Positions 55,302-64,000 of a stretch of DNA of 64,000 nt are shown in pieces. A program made the translations under genes and the position numbers. The stretch covers positions 1 through 64,000 of the forward strand of contig NZ_JAAMFL010000001.1 in assembly GCF_018437265.1 (NCBI RefSeq), given 5' to 3'. The notes beneath the pieces are model-generated. The model saw only the letters and a list, made by a program, of their open reading frames with translations. It did not search any database and had not been told where the DNA came from. Every line of letters starts with the position of its first letter. Within the stretch, counting starts at the first letter, position 1. Origin of the DNA: Fructobacillus parabroussonetiae (GTDB lineage: Bacteria; Bacillota; Bacilli; Lactobacillales; Lactobacillaceae).

Positions 55302-57311
55302 CTAATCTTGCCAATTCGTGACCTGTTTGAAGTAGGTTCTGGAAGTGATCTTGTAAATAATGAAGTAGATGAGGACCATGGCCAAAATGGTCAGCGCCAT
55401 AATGAGATAAACCGCTTGGCTCATCGGGATGGCGAAGGCTAATAGGAGTTTTTGAATCATTGGGAAGGCAAAGCCAAGGTGGGCAACGGAAACCGCAATC
55501 GGAAGGCCGAAGAGCCAAACAATCTGTGAGCGAATCGTCTTTTTGATTTCCTTGGTCGACATGCCGACTTTTTGCAGAATTTCGAATTGTGCTTGGTCGG
55601 CTTTTCCTTCTGAGATTTGCTTGTAGTAAATCATCAAACCAGTGGCGAGAATGAAGGAGAGGGAGAAGAGAATGCCGATGAAGAAGAAACCACCATAGAG
55701 GGCGTTGGATAGCTTGGCAACAATCGACTTTTCCTGAATGTTGAGGTTATCGTCGGTTTGCTTCGTTAACTCCCCAAGAAAGTCATCCTGGCGACTGTTC
55801 TGACCAGTCAAGTTAAAGAAGAATTGCTGCCGTGTTGTTGACTGACGGGCCTCCGATGAGTCGGTGTCATCGGAATTCGCAATGCTTTGCGTCGTCGCGT
55901 ATGCCTTGGTTAAATCCTGATAAGCTTGGCCGTTGGCCGTGACGATGATCAGATTTGGATAAATGCTGTTACTTGCCTTTGGATAATTCTTCAACGTGGA
56001 AACAGTGTCTTTTACAGTATAAGTTTCTTGATTGAGCGTTAGTTTTTTCTTGGCTAGGATTTTGCTATCGCTTTTGTTTTTGCCGGCTCCCTGGTAGACA
56101 AGCACTTCCTTGTCCTTTAAATGCAGGGTAGTGCCGGTTAGCTTTTGATAGTTTTCTTCGTCCATCAAGCGAACTTCTCGTAGGGAAGTCGAGTCGTTTG
56201 GAACCGTTGCCGTTAGGCTCCCCTTTTGATTGATGGTGGCGTAAAAGGCCGCCGAGGTTTCGGTTGAATATAACTTTGAAACGTGAACCTTTGTTTTGTC
56301 AGCAGCCGACTGAATGCTTTTGGCTGACAACTTCTGCGTCTGTGTCGTCACAATCGTGTTGCGTGGGAACATGTCTTGTGTCAGATTGGCCTTTCCAAAG
56401 AACATGGAAGCCGTCGTTAAAGCCACAACCAAAGTCATGGTCGCCAGCAGTGTAATCGAGGCCAAGCCAACGGCGTTTTGCTTCATACGAAAGAGCATGT
56501 TGGAAACGGAGATGAAGTGCTGACTCTGGTAATAGTAGCGTTCTCTTTTTTGGAGCCCCTTTAAAATTAAGGTTGAGGCGGCCATAAAGAGCAGGTAGGT
56601 CGCCTCAATAATGAGAAGGGCAGCGACGAAGAACTGCTTAACGGCTTTGACAGGGGTTGGAACGGTTAATGAAAGACCATAGCCAATGAAAAGGGCGACA
56701 AGACCTAGCAAGAAGAGTAACCAACGATTCTTGGGTTGCTGAGCGACTTTTTTATCGGCTTTCATCAAGTCCACGGTTTTGCTACGATAGACAGCCGTTG
56801 CGTCGACAATCGTCAACACGAGAAAGGCGGCGGCAAAGAAAAGAATGGTAAAGACCAGGGCTGGTGTGGCCAGGGTCATCTTAAAGGATGCGCCGTGAAT
56901 CAATTTCATCAAGAGTAAAATCATGCCTTTGGCAAAGACAAAACCGGAAAGTAGGCCGGCGATTAAGCTGATGATAAAGGTTAAAAGCTGCTGAATAAAG
57001 GAAATCTTCAGTAAATCCTTCTTGGTCATGCCCAAAATACTGTAGAGACCAAACTCTTTTTGCTTTCCTTTCCTTAAAAAGGAGTAGGAATAAATTAAGA
57101 TGACAAGTGATAAAAGGCCGATGACCACTTGACCGAGAACCAGGAGTAAACGGACGACGTCGGCCATCATTAAGTCCTTCACGCCGGGTGCGTAAATCAG
57201 CAGCTGCAATAAGAAATTCATCGCAATGGCAGCGGTTGAAGCGAGCAGGAAGGGAAGGTAACTTTCCTTGTTTTTTCGAAGGGAATCGAAGGCGAGCTTG
57301 AAGTAGAACAT
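55302..57311 (-). CDS. Bce-type ABC permease
   Basis: A 669-aa FtsX-like permease of the BceB/peptide-detoxification family. Predicted 10 TM helices, with a large extracellular domain at about residues 310-530 between TM7 and TM8, typical of proteins that bind antimicrobial peptide-lipid II complexes. N-terminal FYFKLAFDSLRKNKESYLPFLL is the family start. It follows its ATPase by one base. With the two-component system upstream it forms a sensing and resistance module, and ends at the terminator shared with lysP. Confidence 0.92.
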   Translation of the reverse strand: MFYFKLAFDSLRKNKESYLPFLLASTAAIAMNFLLQLLIYAPGVKDLMMADVVRLLLVLGQVVIGLLSLVILIYSYSFLRKGKQKEFGLYSILGMTKKDLLKISFIQQLLTFIISLIAGLLSGFVFAKGMILLLMKLIHGASFKMTLATPALVFTILFFAAAFLVLTIVDATAVYRSKTVDLMKADKKVAQQPKNRWLLFLLGLVALFIGYGLSLTVPTPVKAVKQFFVAALLIIEATYLLFMAASTLILKGLQKRERYYYQSQHFISVSNMLFRMKQNAVGLASITLLATMTLVVALTTASMFFGKANLTQDMFPRNTIVTTQTQKLSAKSIQSAADKTKVHVSKLYSTETSAAFYATINQKGSLTATVPNDSTSLREVRLMDEENYQKLTGTTLHLKDKEVLVYQGAGKNKSDSKILAKKKLTLNQETYTVKDTVSTLKNYPKASNSIYPNLIIVTANGQAYQDLTKAYATTQSIANSDDTDSSEARQSTTRQQFFFNLTGQNSRQDDFLGELTKQTDDNLNIQEKSIVAKLSNALYGGFFFIGILFSLSFILATGLMIYYKQISEGKADQAQFEILQKVGMSTKEIKKTIRSQIVWLFGLPIAVSVAHLGFAFPMIQKLLLAFAIPMSQAVYLIMALTILAMVLIYFIIYKITSRTYFKQVTNWQD

Positions 57312-57312
57312 C

Positions 57313-58068
57313 TTAAGACTGACCTCCTAAGAGATTGGTCATTGCGTCGTTAATGGCAACGAGCATCTCTTGCTCACTCTTTTCACCCCGGTAGATTTGA
57401 TGGAAGACGACGCCGTCTTTAATGAAAAGCACGCGTCCTGCATGGGAGGCGGATAAGGAAGAGTGGGTGACCATTAGAATTGTTTGGCCCGCCTGGTGGC
57501 AATCACCGAAGAGGTTCAAAATATCGGCGGCATTCTTAGAATCCAAGGCGCCAGTTGGTTCGTCACAAAGGAGTAGCTCTGGCTTTGTAATCAACGCCCG
57601 CCCAATGGCCACACGTTGTTGTTGACCACCCGAGAGCTCGTAAGGGTATTTTTCGAGTAGTTCTTCGATGCCAAGTTGCTTGGCAAGGTTCGCTAATTTT
57701 TCTTCTTTTTCCGTGGTGTTTTTTGACAGCACTAAGGGAAGGTAAATGTTATCTTTTACGGTCAAAGTGTCTAATAAATTAAAGTTTTGAAAGACAAAAC
57801 CAATGTGATCGCGACGGAAGGCAGCTAAGTCCTTGTCCTTTAGATTGGCTAAATCTTCGCCATTCAATAAAATATGGCCGGCCGTTGGTTTGTCCAGGGT
57901 AGCGATACAGTTTAAAAGCGTTGATTTCCCGGAACCGGATTCGCCCATGATGGCGATAAATTCACCGTCTTCGACTTGAAAGTCAACGTCTTTTAACGCT
58001 AGAACCTTTTGGCTTGACCGCTTCGATTTGTACTGTTTTTTTAAATGTGTCACGTTTAGTTGTGTCAT
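57313..58068 (-). CDS. Bce-type ABC ATPase
   Basis: A 251-aa ATP-binding protein. Walker A GESGSGKST, signature LSGGQQQRVAIGRAL, Walker B LLLCDEPTGALDSK and H-loop VTHSSLSAS are clear. GAGGAG precedes the ATG. It pairs with the downstream permease. The operator and promoter candidates lie between it and the histidine kinase gene. Confidence 0.94.
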   Translation of the reverse strand: MTQLNVTHLKKQYKSKRSSQKVLALKDVDFQVEDGEFIAIMGESGSGKSTLLNCIATLDKPTAGHILLNGEDLANLKDKDLAAFRRDHIGFVFQNFNLLDTLTVKDNIYLPLVLSKNTTEKEEKLANLAKQLGIEELLEKYPYELSGGQQQRVAIGRALITKPELLLCDEPTGALDSKNAADILNLFGDCHQAGQTILMVTHSSLSASHAGRVLFIKDGVVFHQIYRGEKSEQEMLVAINDAMTNLLGGQS

Positions 58069-58098
58069 GACTGACTCCTCTTTTTACTTGATAAAGCA

Positions 58099-58104
58099 AG
58101 TGTA
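58099..58104 (-). promoter_or_regulatory. Putative -10 of the Bce transporter promoter
   Basis: TACACT on the minus strand. No -35 consensus lies 17 bases upstream, as expected if transcription depends on an activator. Confidence 0.45.
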
Positions 58105-58111
58105 ACGGAAA

Positions 58112-58151
58112 AAGGATGACCGCCGTACTAACAGGCTGGGCGGTCATCCTT
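58112..58151 (-). terminator. Terminator after the Bce histidine kinase
   Basis: 13-bp inverted repeat (58112-58124 with 58139-58151) and T run on the minus strand; it separates the two-component system from the transporter genes. Confidence 0.85.
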
Positions 58152-58164
58152 ACATTTTTGTAAG
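58149..58164. promoter_or_regulatory. Candidate BceR-type operator
   Basis: Perfect inverted repeat CTTACA-TTTT-TGTAAG, of the TnACA-N4-TGTnA form known for BceR-like regulators. It lies about 64 bases upstream of the predicted transporter transcription start, an activator position. Confidence 0.72.
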
Positions 58165-58165
58165 C

Positions 58166-59161
58166 TTAAGAAAGAAAACGTTGTGAACAGTCGATGGTGA
58201 CTTTGGTTCCGCTGCCAACGGTTGATTCGATTTGAATCGTGTGTCCTAGGCGGTCGAGAATCTCTTTGACCAAGTACAGACCTAGGCCAGAGGCGTTATC
58301 CTCTACGCGACCGTTGTAGCCCGTGTAGCCATGCTGAAAGACGCGGGGCAGATCGGCGGGGTCGATGCCAATGCCGCTATCTTCAATAATGATTTGCCGA
58401 CTCTCTGTACAGGTGAGTCGTAAGCCGCCTTCTTTGGTGTATTTAATGGCATTATAGATGATTTGTTGGAGGACAAAGAGGAGCCATTTCCGATCAGTAA
58501 TCAGTTCAAAGTCGCCTTCATCAACGGTCAGGGAAAGATCCTTTTGGATGAAGAAGACTTTGTATTCCTTTGATACGGTCAACAGCAAGGACCTGGCCGA
58601 GAGTTTTTCAAAGGACAGATCGTTTTTCATGTCCTGTAGGCGGATGAAGGAAAGGAGCATTTCCAAGTACTGATTGACAAGGAAGAGTTGCTCGGTCGTC
58701 TGCTTTTGGTCAACAGTCTGTGTTTGATTCATCAAATCGAGGACCGAGAGCGGGACTTTGATTTGATGGGCCCAGAGGGCGTAATAGTCTTTTAGTTGCT
58801 GCTTATCTTCTGCCTGCTCGTCTGCTTGGCGGTTCTTTTCATCCAAAGCTTTTTGAACCAATTCCCTGAGCAACTTTTCCTGGCTGCTATGACCAAGCGG
58901 CTCTTCGATGGTTTCCAGCTGTTCTTCTTTTAAAAGTCGTCGAGCGAAGCGGCGCTTGCGCTGCCAATAAAAGGCCAGAAAAGCCGTCAAAATCAACAAA
59001 GCATAACTTTCAGGCAAGAGGAGATTGAAAAAAATAGCCAAGCCATCCGTCTGTAGGCCAGTTACCCACAGTTGAAGAAAAAAGACGATGAAAGAAAAAA
59101 GATAAAGGGCGCCATAGTCTTTTATAAAGTGGCCGATTTCTTTGAAAAAGTCTTTAAACAT
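58166..59161 (-). CDS. Bce-type intramembrane-sensing histidine kinase
   Basis: A 331-aa kinase with two TM helices (about 20-37 and 45-66) joined by a very short loop, so it lacks a sensory extracellular domain. It is the type that senses through the associated ABC transporter. The phospho-acceptor His132 lies in ALWAHQIKVPL. ATP-binding boxes N (QQIIYNAIKYT), G1 (IEDSGIGI) and G2 (GLGLYLVKEIL) are intact. It overlaps the response regulator by 8 bases. Confidence 0.94.
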   Translation of the reverse strand: MFKDFFKEIGHFIKDYGALYLFSFIVFFLQLWVTGLQTDGLAIFFNLLLPESYALLILTAFLAFYWQRKRRFARRLLKEEQLETIEEPLGHSSQEKLLRELVQKALDEKNRQADEQAEDKQQLKDYYALWAHQIKVPLSVLDLMNQTQTVDQKQTTEQLFLVNQYLEMLLSFIRLQDMKNDLSFEKLSARSLLLTVSKEYKVFFIQKDLSLTVDEGDFELITDRKWLLFVLQQIIYNAIKYTKEGGLRLTCTESRQIIIEDSGIGIDPADLPRVFQHGYTGYNGRVEDNASGLGLYLVKEILDRLGHTIQIESTVGSGTKVTIDCSQRFLS

Positions 59162-59837
59162 TTAAGCGCAGCCCCTTCCCTTTGACCGTTTCGAGTGCCT
59201 GATCAAAATCGATGGCTTTCGTCTTGGTGCGGATTCGATTCACCATGACCGATAACGTGTTGCGGTCAATGAATAAGTCGTCATCCCAGAGATCTTCCAT
59301 GATGCTTTCACGACTCACGGTCCTCTTTGCTGCTTTGAAGAGCGGATAGAGTAACTTGACTTCGTTTTTGCTGAGGGGGATGTGGGCTCTTTCTTTCGAT
59401 AGTTGGTTTTCTAATAGATTGAGCGTGTATGGCCCGGCCGAAAGGCTTGCCGTTGCCTGTGCTGGTTGATCTTTTGTCCGCCGTAACAGCGCTTTGATTT
59501 TGACAATCAGTAGATCGAGGTTAAAGGGCTTGGTCATGTAATCATCTGCGCCAAGATTCATCGCCATGATTTGATCGGCGTCTTCGATCCGCGAGGATAA
59601 AAAGATAATGGGCAGGGCGGATTCTTGACGAATGGCCTGGGTCCAATAGAAACCGTTAAAAAAGGGAAGGTTCACATCCATGAGCACAAGATCCGGTTGA
59701 AAAGCCAGCAGCTCGTCTTTGACCTGGTGGAAATCCTGACAGGATGCTGTGGAAAAGCCCCAGCTTAAAAGACCTTTTTCCAAAAGGTGTACAATTTCTT
59801 GATTGTCTTCCACGATAAAAATGCGTGATGTCATCAT
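59154..59837 (-). CDS. Bce-type response regulator (OmpR family)
   Basis: A 227-aa regulator. The receiver domain has the acidic pair near residue 10, the phospho-acceptor Asp54 in VLMDVNLP and the Lys in DYMTKPF. The C-terminal winged HTH (about 130-225) has SRESIMEDLWDDDLFIDRNTLSVMVNRIRTK. It should bind the dyad at 58149-58164 and activate the transporter genes. Confidence 0.95.
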   Translation of the reverse strand: MMTSRIFIVEDNQEIVHLLEKGLLSWGFSTASCQDFHQVKDELLAFQPDLVLMDVNLPFFNGFYWTQAIRQESALPIIFLSSRIEDADQIMAMNLGADDYMTKPFNLDLLIVKIKALLRRTKDQPAQATASLSAGPYTLNLLENQLSKERAHIPLSKNEVKLLYPLFKAAKRTVSRESIMEDLWDDDLFIDRNTLSVMVNRIRTKTKAIDFDQALETVKGKGLRLNV

Positions 59838-59962
59838 CTTTTTCTCGGTTTCTTCTATATAAAGGCGTGTTCTCCTTATCTTAACATAGGTAGAATGGCG
59901 GGCATTGATTGAAAAAAGAGTTTTTGCTACCCTTTGTATAGCAAAAAGAGAGGGGAAGAACC

Positions 59963-60181
59963 ATGAAAAAAATTCTGACGAGAGAAAATAACAAACAAGC
60001 GCTGAGTAGCGGACTAATTGCCGTGTTGGTTTTCCTGCCGGTTATTCTGGTTATCAAAGTCGTGACTGGTACGTCGATTGATAGCTGGCCATGGTGGGGA
60101 CAGTTCTTCCTGTACTTTGCCTTTGGGATGGTAACGGTACAAGTTGTTCAAAGCCGTGCTAAAAAGCAGGCCGGAAAATAG
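59963..60181 (+). CDS. Small 72-aa two-TM membrane protein
   Basis: Begins MKKILTRENNKQALSSGLIAV. Two TM segments (about 14-34 and 44-62), a basic N-terminus and basic C-terminal tail. GAGGGGAAG precedes the ATG. It is divergent from the Bce response regulator and ends at a terminator. I do not recognise a family; a link to the Bce module is only positional. Confidence 0.7.
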   Translation: MKKILTRENNKQALSSGLIAVLVFLPVILVIKVVTGTSIDSWPWWGQFFLYFAFGMVTVQVVQSRAKKQAGK

Positions 60182-60198
60182 AAGTTAAAGGATCAATT

Positions 60199-60222
60199 GT
60201 CGCTCTTTCGAGCGACTTTTTT
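60199..60222 (+). terminator. Terminator after the 72-aa protein gene
   Basis: GTCGCTC-TTTC-GAGCGAC and six T. Confidence 0.92.
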
Positions 60223-60272
60223 ATTGGTCCGTACCTCTTACCCCTTTCCAATAAATTTGTCAAGAATTTTCC

Positions 60273-60300
60273 TTGTATTTTTTGAAAAGACCCGTATAAT
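60273..60300 (+). promoter_or_regulatory. rpoB promoter
   Basis: TTGTAT, 16 bases, TATAAT. Confidence 0.75.
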
Positions 60301-60330
60301 AGTATTCAGTAACACTGTAAATAAATATGG

Positions 60331-60408
60331 CGGCTGGTGATCTATTGTCCATCAGAGCCCTTATAGCAGGCAAGGTCCGCGACTTTTTGAGTTGTGAGAC
60401 TTGCTTTT
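60331..60408 (+). promoter_or_regulatory. Structured rpoB leader with terminator-like hairpin
   Basis: The leader of about 200 bases contains a first hairpin (GGCTGGTGAT with ATCAGAGCC region, 60333-60360). A second hairpin (GCAAG and CGCGACT pairing with AGTTGTG and CTTGC, 60370-60394) is followed directly by seven T. This is a likely intrinsic terminator inside the rpoB leader. The position fits the reported Lacto-rpoB motif of Lactobacillales; I cannot confirm the match without a covariance search. Confidence 0.65.
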
Positions 60409-60510
60409 TTTGTGCCTTACGGAGCAAAAATCGGGGCGAATTCGTCAATTTTTTCGAAAATTTTTATATTTATTTTGCATGAACAGTGAATTTTAGATGA
60501 GGTGATAAGT

Positions 60511-63500
60511 GTGGCAGGACATTTAGTAAAATACGGTAAATATCGTACCCGTCGGTCTTATTCGAAAATCAAGGAAGTCCTTGATCTTCCCAATTTGATC
60601 GAAGTGCAAACAGCATCTTACAAGTGGTTCCTTGATGAAGGAATCAAAGAGATGTTTAACGATATCATGCCAATTGAGGACTTCCAAGGAAACTTGTCTT
60701 TGGAGTACGTTGACTACCAATTGATGGAGCCAAAGTACAACATTGATGAAGCCCGTGAGCATGATGCAAACTATTCAGCACCGTTGCACGTGACGTTGCG
60801 CTTGACGAACAAGGAAACTGGTGAAATCAAGTCGCAAGACGTCTTCTTTGGCGATTTCCCATTGATGACGGAACAAGGTACCTTCATTATTAATGGTGCC
60901 GAACGTGTTATCGTTTCACAACTTGTCCGTTCACCTGGTATCTACTACAACCAGGAAGCGGATAAGAACGGTCGCCCACACTTTGGTACAACGGTTATTC
61001 CTAACCGTGGTGCTTGGTTGGAATACGAAACGGATGCCAAGGGTATCGCCAACGTTCGAATCGATCGTACGCGTAAGTTGTTGATGACGGAATTGGTTCG
61101 TGCCCTCGGATTCGGTTCAGACTCTGATATCTTGGATATCTTCTCTGATCAATACGATGCCTTGAACATGACTTTGGAAAAAGACGTGCACAAGAACATG
61201 TCCGACTCCCGTGTTGAAGAATCATTGAAGGACATCTACGAACGTTTGCGTCCAGGTGAACCTAAGACGGCCGACTCATCTCGTGCCCTCTTGGTTGCCC
61301 GCTTCTTTGATCCAAAGCGTTACGATTTGGCACCGGTTGGTCGTTACAAGATCAACAAGAAGTTGTCATTGAAGAACCGTTTGTTAAACCAGACCTTGGC
61401 TGAAACATTGGCTGATCCTGATTCTGGTGAAATCATTGCGGAAAAGGGAGCGGTTGTTGACAAGGCTGTGATGGCAAAGTTGGCACCATTCTTGGATAAC
61501 CCTGACTTTAAGACGGTTTCGTACACACCATCTGGCGATGCCGTTTTGCAAGACGAAGTTGTCTTGCAAAAGATTAAGATTGAATCACCTGAAAACCCTG
61601 ACAAGACGTTGCTTTTGATTGGTAACGGTCACTTGCCTGAAAACGAACACAACGTACGCCCAGCCGATATCATTGCCGGCATGAACTACTTCATGAACTT
61701 GCAAGAAAGTGTTGGTCAAGTGGACGATATCGATCACTTGGGTAACCGTCGTATTCGTTCAGTTGGCGAATTGTTGCAAAACCAGTTCCGGATTGGTTTG
61801 ACTCGTATGGAACGTGTCGTTCGCGAACGGATGTCCATCCAAGACGCCGCAACCGTTACGCCACAGCAATTGATCAACATCCGTCCGGTTGTTGCGTCAA
61901 TTAAGGAATTCTTTGGTTCATCACAGCTTTCACAGTTCATGGATCAGACCAACCCACTTGGCGAAATGAACCACAAGCGTCGTTTGTCAGCCTTGGGACC
62001 TGGTGGTTTGACTCGTGACCGTGCCGGCGTTGAAGTTCGAGACGTTCACTATACCCACTATGGCCGTATTGACCCAATCGAAACGCCCGAAGGTCCAAAC
62101 ATTGGTTTGATTAACTCCCTGGCCACTTATGGTCGTATCAACAAGTATGGTTTCATTGAAACACCATACCGCCGTGTTGATTGGGGAACACACAAGGTAA
62201 CCGACAAGATTGATTACTTGACGGCCGATGAAGAAGATAACTACATCGTTGCCCAGGCCAACACGGAACTGGAAGATGATGGTTCCTTCGTTCACAACAC
62301 GGCCATGGCCCGTTACGGTGAAGAAAACATCGAAACGCCAGTCGAAAAGATTGACTACGTCGACGTTTCGCCTAAGCAGGTTGTTTCGGTCGGAACTTCC
62401 GTTATTCCTTTCTTGGAAAACGATGATTCCAACCGTGCTTTGATGGGTGCCAACATGCAGCGTCAGGCCGTGCCTTTGCTCGACCCACACGCACCAATCG
62501 TTGGTACCGGTGTTGAATATAAGGCTGCCCACGATTCTGGTGCCGCCGTTATTTCAACGGCTGCTGGAGAAGTGGAATACGTTGATGCGAAGGAAATCCG
62601 CGTGCGTCGTGAAGACGGTCAGTTGGATACTTACGAATTGATGAAGTTCCGTCGTTCAAACGGTGGTAAAAACTATAACCAAAAGCCAATTGTCAAAGTC
62701 GGTGAACAAATCGATAACGATCAAGTTTTGGCCGATGGTCCATCAATGGAAAAGGGCGAATTAGCCCTTGGACAAAACCCTGTCATTGCCTTCATGACTT
62801 GGCATGGTTACAACTTCGAAGATGCCATCGTTTTGAACGAACGATTGGTCCGTGAAGACGTTTATACGTCAATTCACATCGAAGAATATGATTCAGAGGC
62901 CCGTGATACAAAGCTTGGCCCTGAAGAAATCACCCGTGAAATTCCAAACACTGGAGAAGAACAGCTCAAGGATTTGGATGAAAACGGTATTATCCGCGTC
63001 GGTGCGGAAGTAAAGGATGGCGACATCCTGGTTGGTAAGGTAACGCCGAAGGGTGTGACTGATCTATCAGCCGAAGAACGACTTTTGCACGCGATCTTTG
63101 GTGAAAAGGCTCGCGAAGTTCGCGATACGTCATTGAAGGTACCACACGGTGGTGGTGGTGTTGTGCAATCCGTTCGCGTCTTTACGCCTGAAAACGGTGA
63201 TGAATTAGCCCCTGGTGTTAACCAGATGGTTCGTGTTTACATCGCTCAAAAGCGTAAGATTCAAGTCGGTGACAAGATGGCCGGTCGTCACGGAAACAAG
63301 GGTACTGTTTCAGTCGTTGTTCCTGAAGAAGACATGCCATACTTGCCAGATGGAACACCAATTGACATCTGTTTGTCACCCATGGGTGTGCCATCTCGTA
63401 TGAACATTGGACAGGTTTTGGAATTGCACTTGGGTTACGCCGCTAAGAAGCTGGGTATCCACGTTGCTTCCCCTGTCTTCGATGGTGCTACTGATGATGA

Positions 63501-64000
63501 AATCGAAGAAGCTTTGGCCGAAGCTGGTTTGCCAGCTGATGGTAAGTCTGTCGTTTATGACGGTCAAACGGGTGAAGCCTTCGATAAGCGTGTTGCCGTT
63601 GGTGTCATGCACTACTTGAAGTTGGCCCACATGGTCGATGACAAGATCCACGCTCGTTCAATCGGTCCTTACTCCCTTGTTACGCAACAGCCTCTTGGTG
63701 GAAAAGCCCAGTTCGGTGGACAGCGTTTCGGAGAAATGGAAGTTTGGGCACTGGAAGCATATGGTGCTGCCTATACCTTGCAAGAAATCTTGACTTACAA
63801 GTCAGATGACGTTGCAGGTCGTGTCAAGGTTTATGAATCAATCATTAAGGGTGAAGCAATCCCTAAGCCAGGTGTACCGGAATCATTCCGTGTCTTGGTC
63901 AAGGAATTGCAGGCACTTGGATTGGACATGCGCGTCTTGAACCAAGAAGGTGAAGCCGTTCAATTGAAGCAAATGGATGAAGATGATTCCGTTTTGCCAG
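60511..64000 (+). CDS. rpoB: RNA polymerase beta subunit (5' part, cut by window end)
   Basis: The catalytic beta subunit. About 1,163 codons are visible of a usual 1,190-1,200, with no frameshift seen. A GTG start with GAGGTGA 7 bases upstream gives [22 protein letters not shown]. The rifampicin region [16 protein letters not shown] (61,915 on) followed by [10 protein letters not shown] carries the susceptible-type Asp, His and Ser. The active-site [10 protein letters not shown] motif is near 63,277. The gene continues past 64000, where rpoC is expected. Confidence 0.97.
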   Translation, partial: MAGHLVKYGKYRTRRSYSKIKEVLDLPNLIEVQTASYKWFLDEGIKEMFNDIMPIEDFQGNLSLEYVDYQLMEPKYNIDEAREHDANYSAPLHVTLRLTNKETGEIKSQDVFFGDFPLMTEQGTFIINGAERVIVSQLVRSPGIYYNQEADKNGRPHFGTTVIPNRGAWLEYETDAKGIANVRIDRTRKLLMTELVRALGFGSDSDILDIFSDQYDALNMTLEKDVHKNMSDSRVEESLKDIYERLRPGEPKTADSSRALLVARFFDPKRYDLAPVGRYKINKKLSLKNRLLNQTLAETLADPDSGEIIAEKGAVVDKAVMAKLAPFLDNPDFKTVSYTPSGDAVLQDEVVLQKIKIESPENPDKTLLLIGNGHLPENEHNVRPADIIAGMNYFMNLQESVGQVDDIDHLGNRRIRSVGELLQNQFRIGLTRMERVVRERMSIQDAATVTPQQLINIRPVVASIKEFFGSSQLSQFMDQTNPLGEMNHKRRLSALGPGGLTRDRAGVEVRDVHYTHYGRIDPIETPEGPNIGLINSLATYGRINKYGFIETPYRRVDWGTHKVTDKIDYLTADEEDNYIVAQANTELEDDGSFVHNTAMARYGEENIETPVEKIDYVDVSPKQVVSVGTSVIPFLENDDSNRALMGANMQRQAVPLLDPHAPIVGTGVEYKAAHDSGAAVISTAAGEVEYVDAKEIRVRREDGQLDTYELMKFRRSNGGKNYNQKPIVKVGEQIDNDQVLADGPSMEKGELALGQNPVIAFMTWHGYNFEDAIVLNERLVREDVYTSIHIEEYDSEARDTKLGPEEITREIPNTGEEQLKDLDENGIIRVGAEVKDGDILVGKVTPKGVTDLSAEERLLHAIFGEKAREVRDTSLKVPHGGGGVVQSVRVFTPENGDELAPGVNQMVRVYIAQKRKIQVGDKMAGRHGNKGTVSVVVPEEDMPYLPDGTPIDICLSPMGVPSRMNIGQVLELHLGYAAKKLGIHVASPVFDGATDDEIEEALAEAGLPADGKSVVYDGQTGEAFDKRVAVGVMHYLKLAHMVDDKIHARSIGPYSLVTQQPLGGKAQFGGQRFGEMEVWALEAYGAAYTLQEILTYKSDDVAGRVKVYESIIKGEAIPKPGVPESFRVLVKELQALGLDMRVLNQEGEAVQLKQMDEDDSVLP

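Noticed and set aside
61987-62532. 181-aa minus-strand ORF within rpoB
   Set aside because: Antisense shadow of a highly expressed gene.

Overview
The window is about 64 kb of a Gram-positive, low-to-mid GC Lactobacillales chromosome centred on the replication origin. TTG-rich leucine usage, the F-type ATPase, T-box and L-box leaders, the Apf-like LysM protein and the MFS + DUF4811 pair suggest Leuconostocaceae; Fructobacillus, Leuconostoc or Weissella are the best guesses. The genus is an inference, not a proof.

Left arm (1-9914): an orphan LytTR response regulator, then a minus-strand block dnaA-dnaN-yaaA-recF-gyrB-gyrA. The origin lies at 9915-10414, with about ten DnaA boxes, and a second box cluster with DnaA-trio-like repeats sits between dnaA and dnaN. 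To the right, rpmH-rnpA-yidC run on the plus strand. Two perfect parS palindromes at 13646-13688 mark the ParB loading zone.

Middle (11.8-33 kb): a CorA-type Mg transporter with a GEN motif, an MscL-like protein with a 56-aa partner, an esterase, a large FAD/NAD(P) protein with a possible attenuator, tyrS under a tyrosine T-box, a possible structured small RNA, a BcrAB-like exporter, and a tryptophan-type ABC importer (trpXYZ-like). The importer is preceded by a 15-codon leader peptide with tandem Trp codons and a strong terminator, i.e. an apparent ribosome-mediated attenuator; this is the most notable find. Next come a nitroreductase and a divergent Rrf2 regulator joined to two Fluc/CrcB fluoride-channel genes and degV, then TrhA, a signal-less alpha-carbonic anhydrase, an MFS exporter, PepO, tRNA-Tyr, tRNA-Gln and an XRE-type membrane regulator.

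Right arm (33-64 kb): pgk, the RNA polymerase remodeller HelD coupled to a short pantothenate-kinase-like protein, an MFS + DUF4811 pair, csp, gpmA, an NCS2 uracil permease, the full atpBEFHAGDC operon, an Apf-like LysM wall protein, tRNA-Glu, a ketopantoate reductase, trpS, a lysine riboswitch with lysP, a complete Bce-type antimicrobial-peptide module (two-component system plus ABC transporter) with a candidate operator, and rpoB with a structured leader, cut by the window end.

Most genes right of the origin are on the plus strand and those left of it on the minus strand, as expected for co-orientation with replication. I see no insertion sequence, prophage or CRISPR array.
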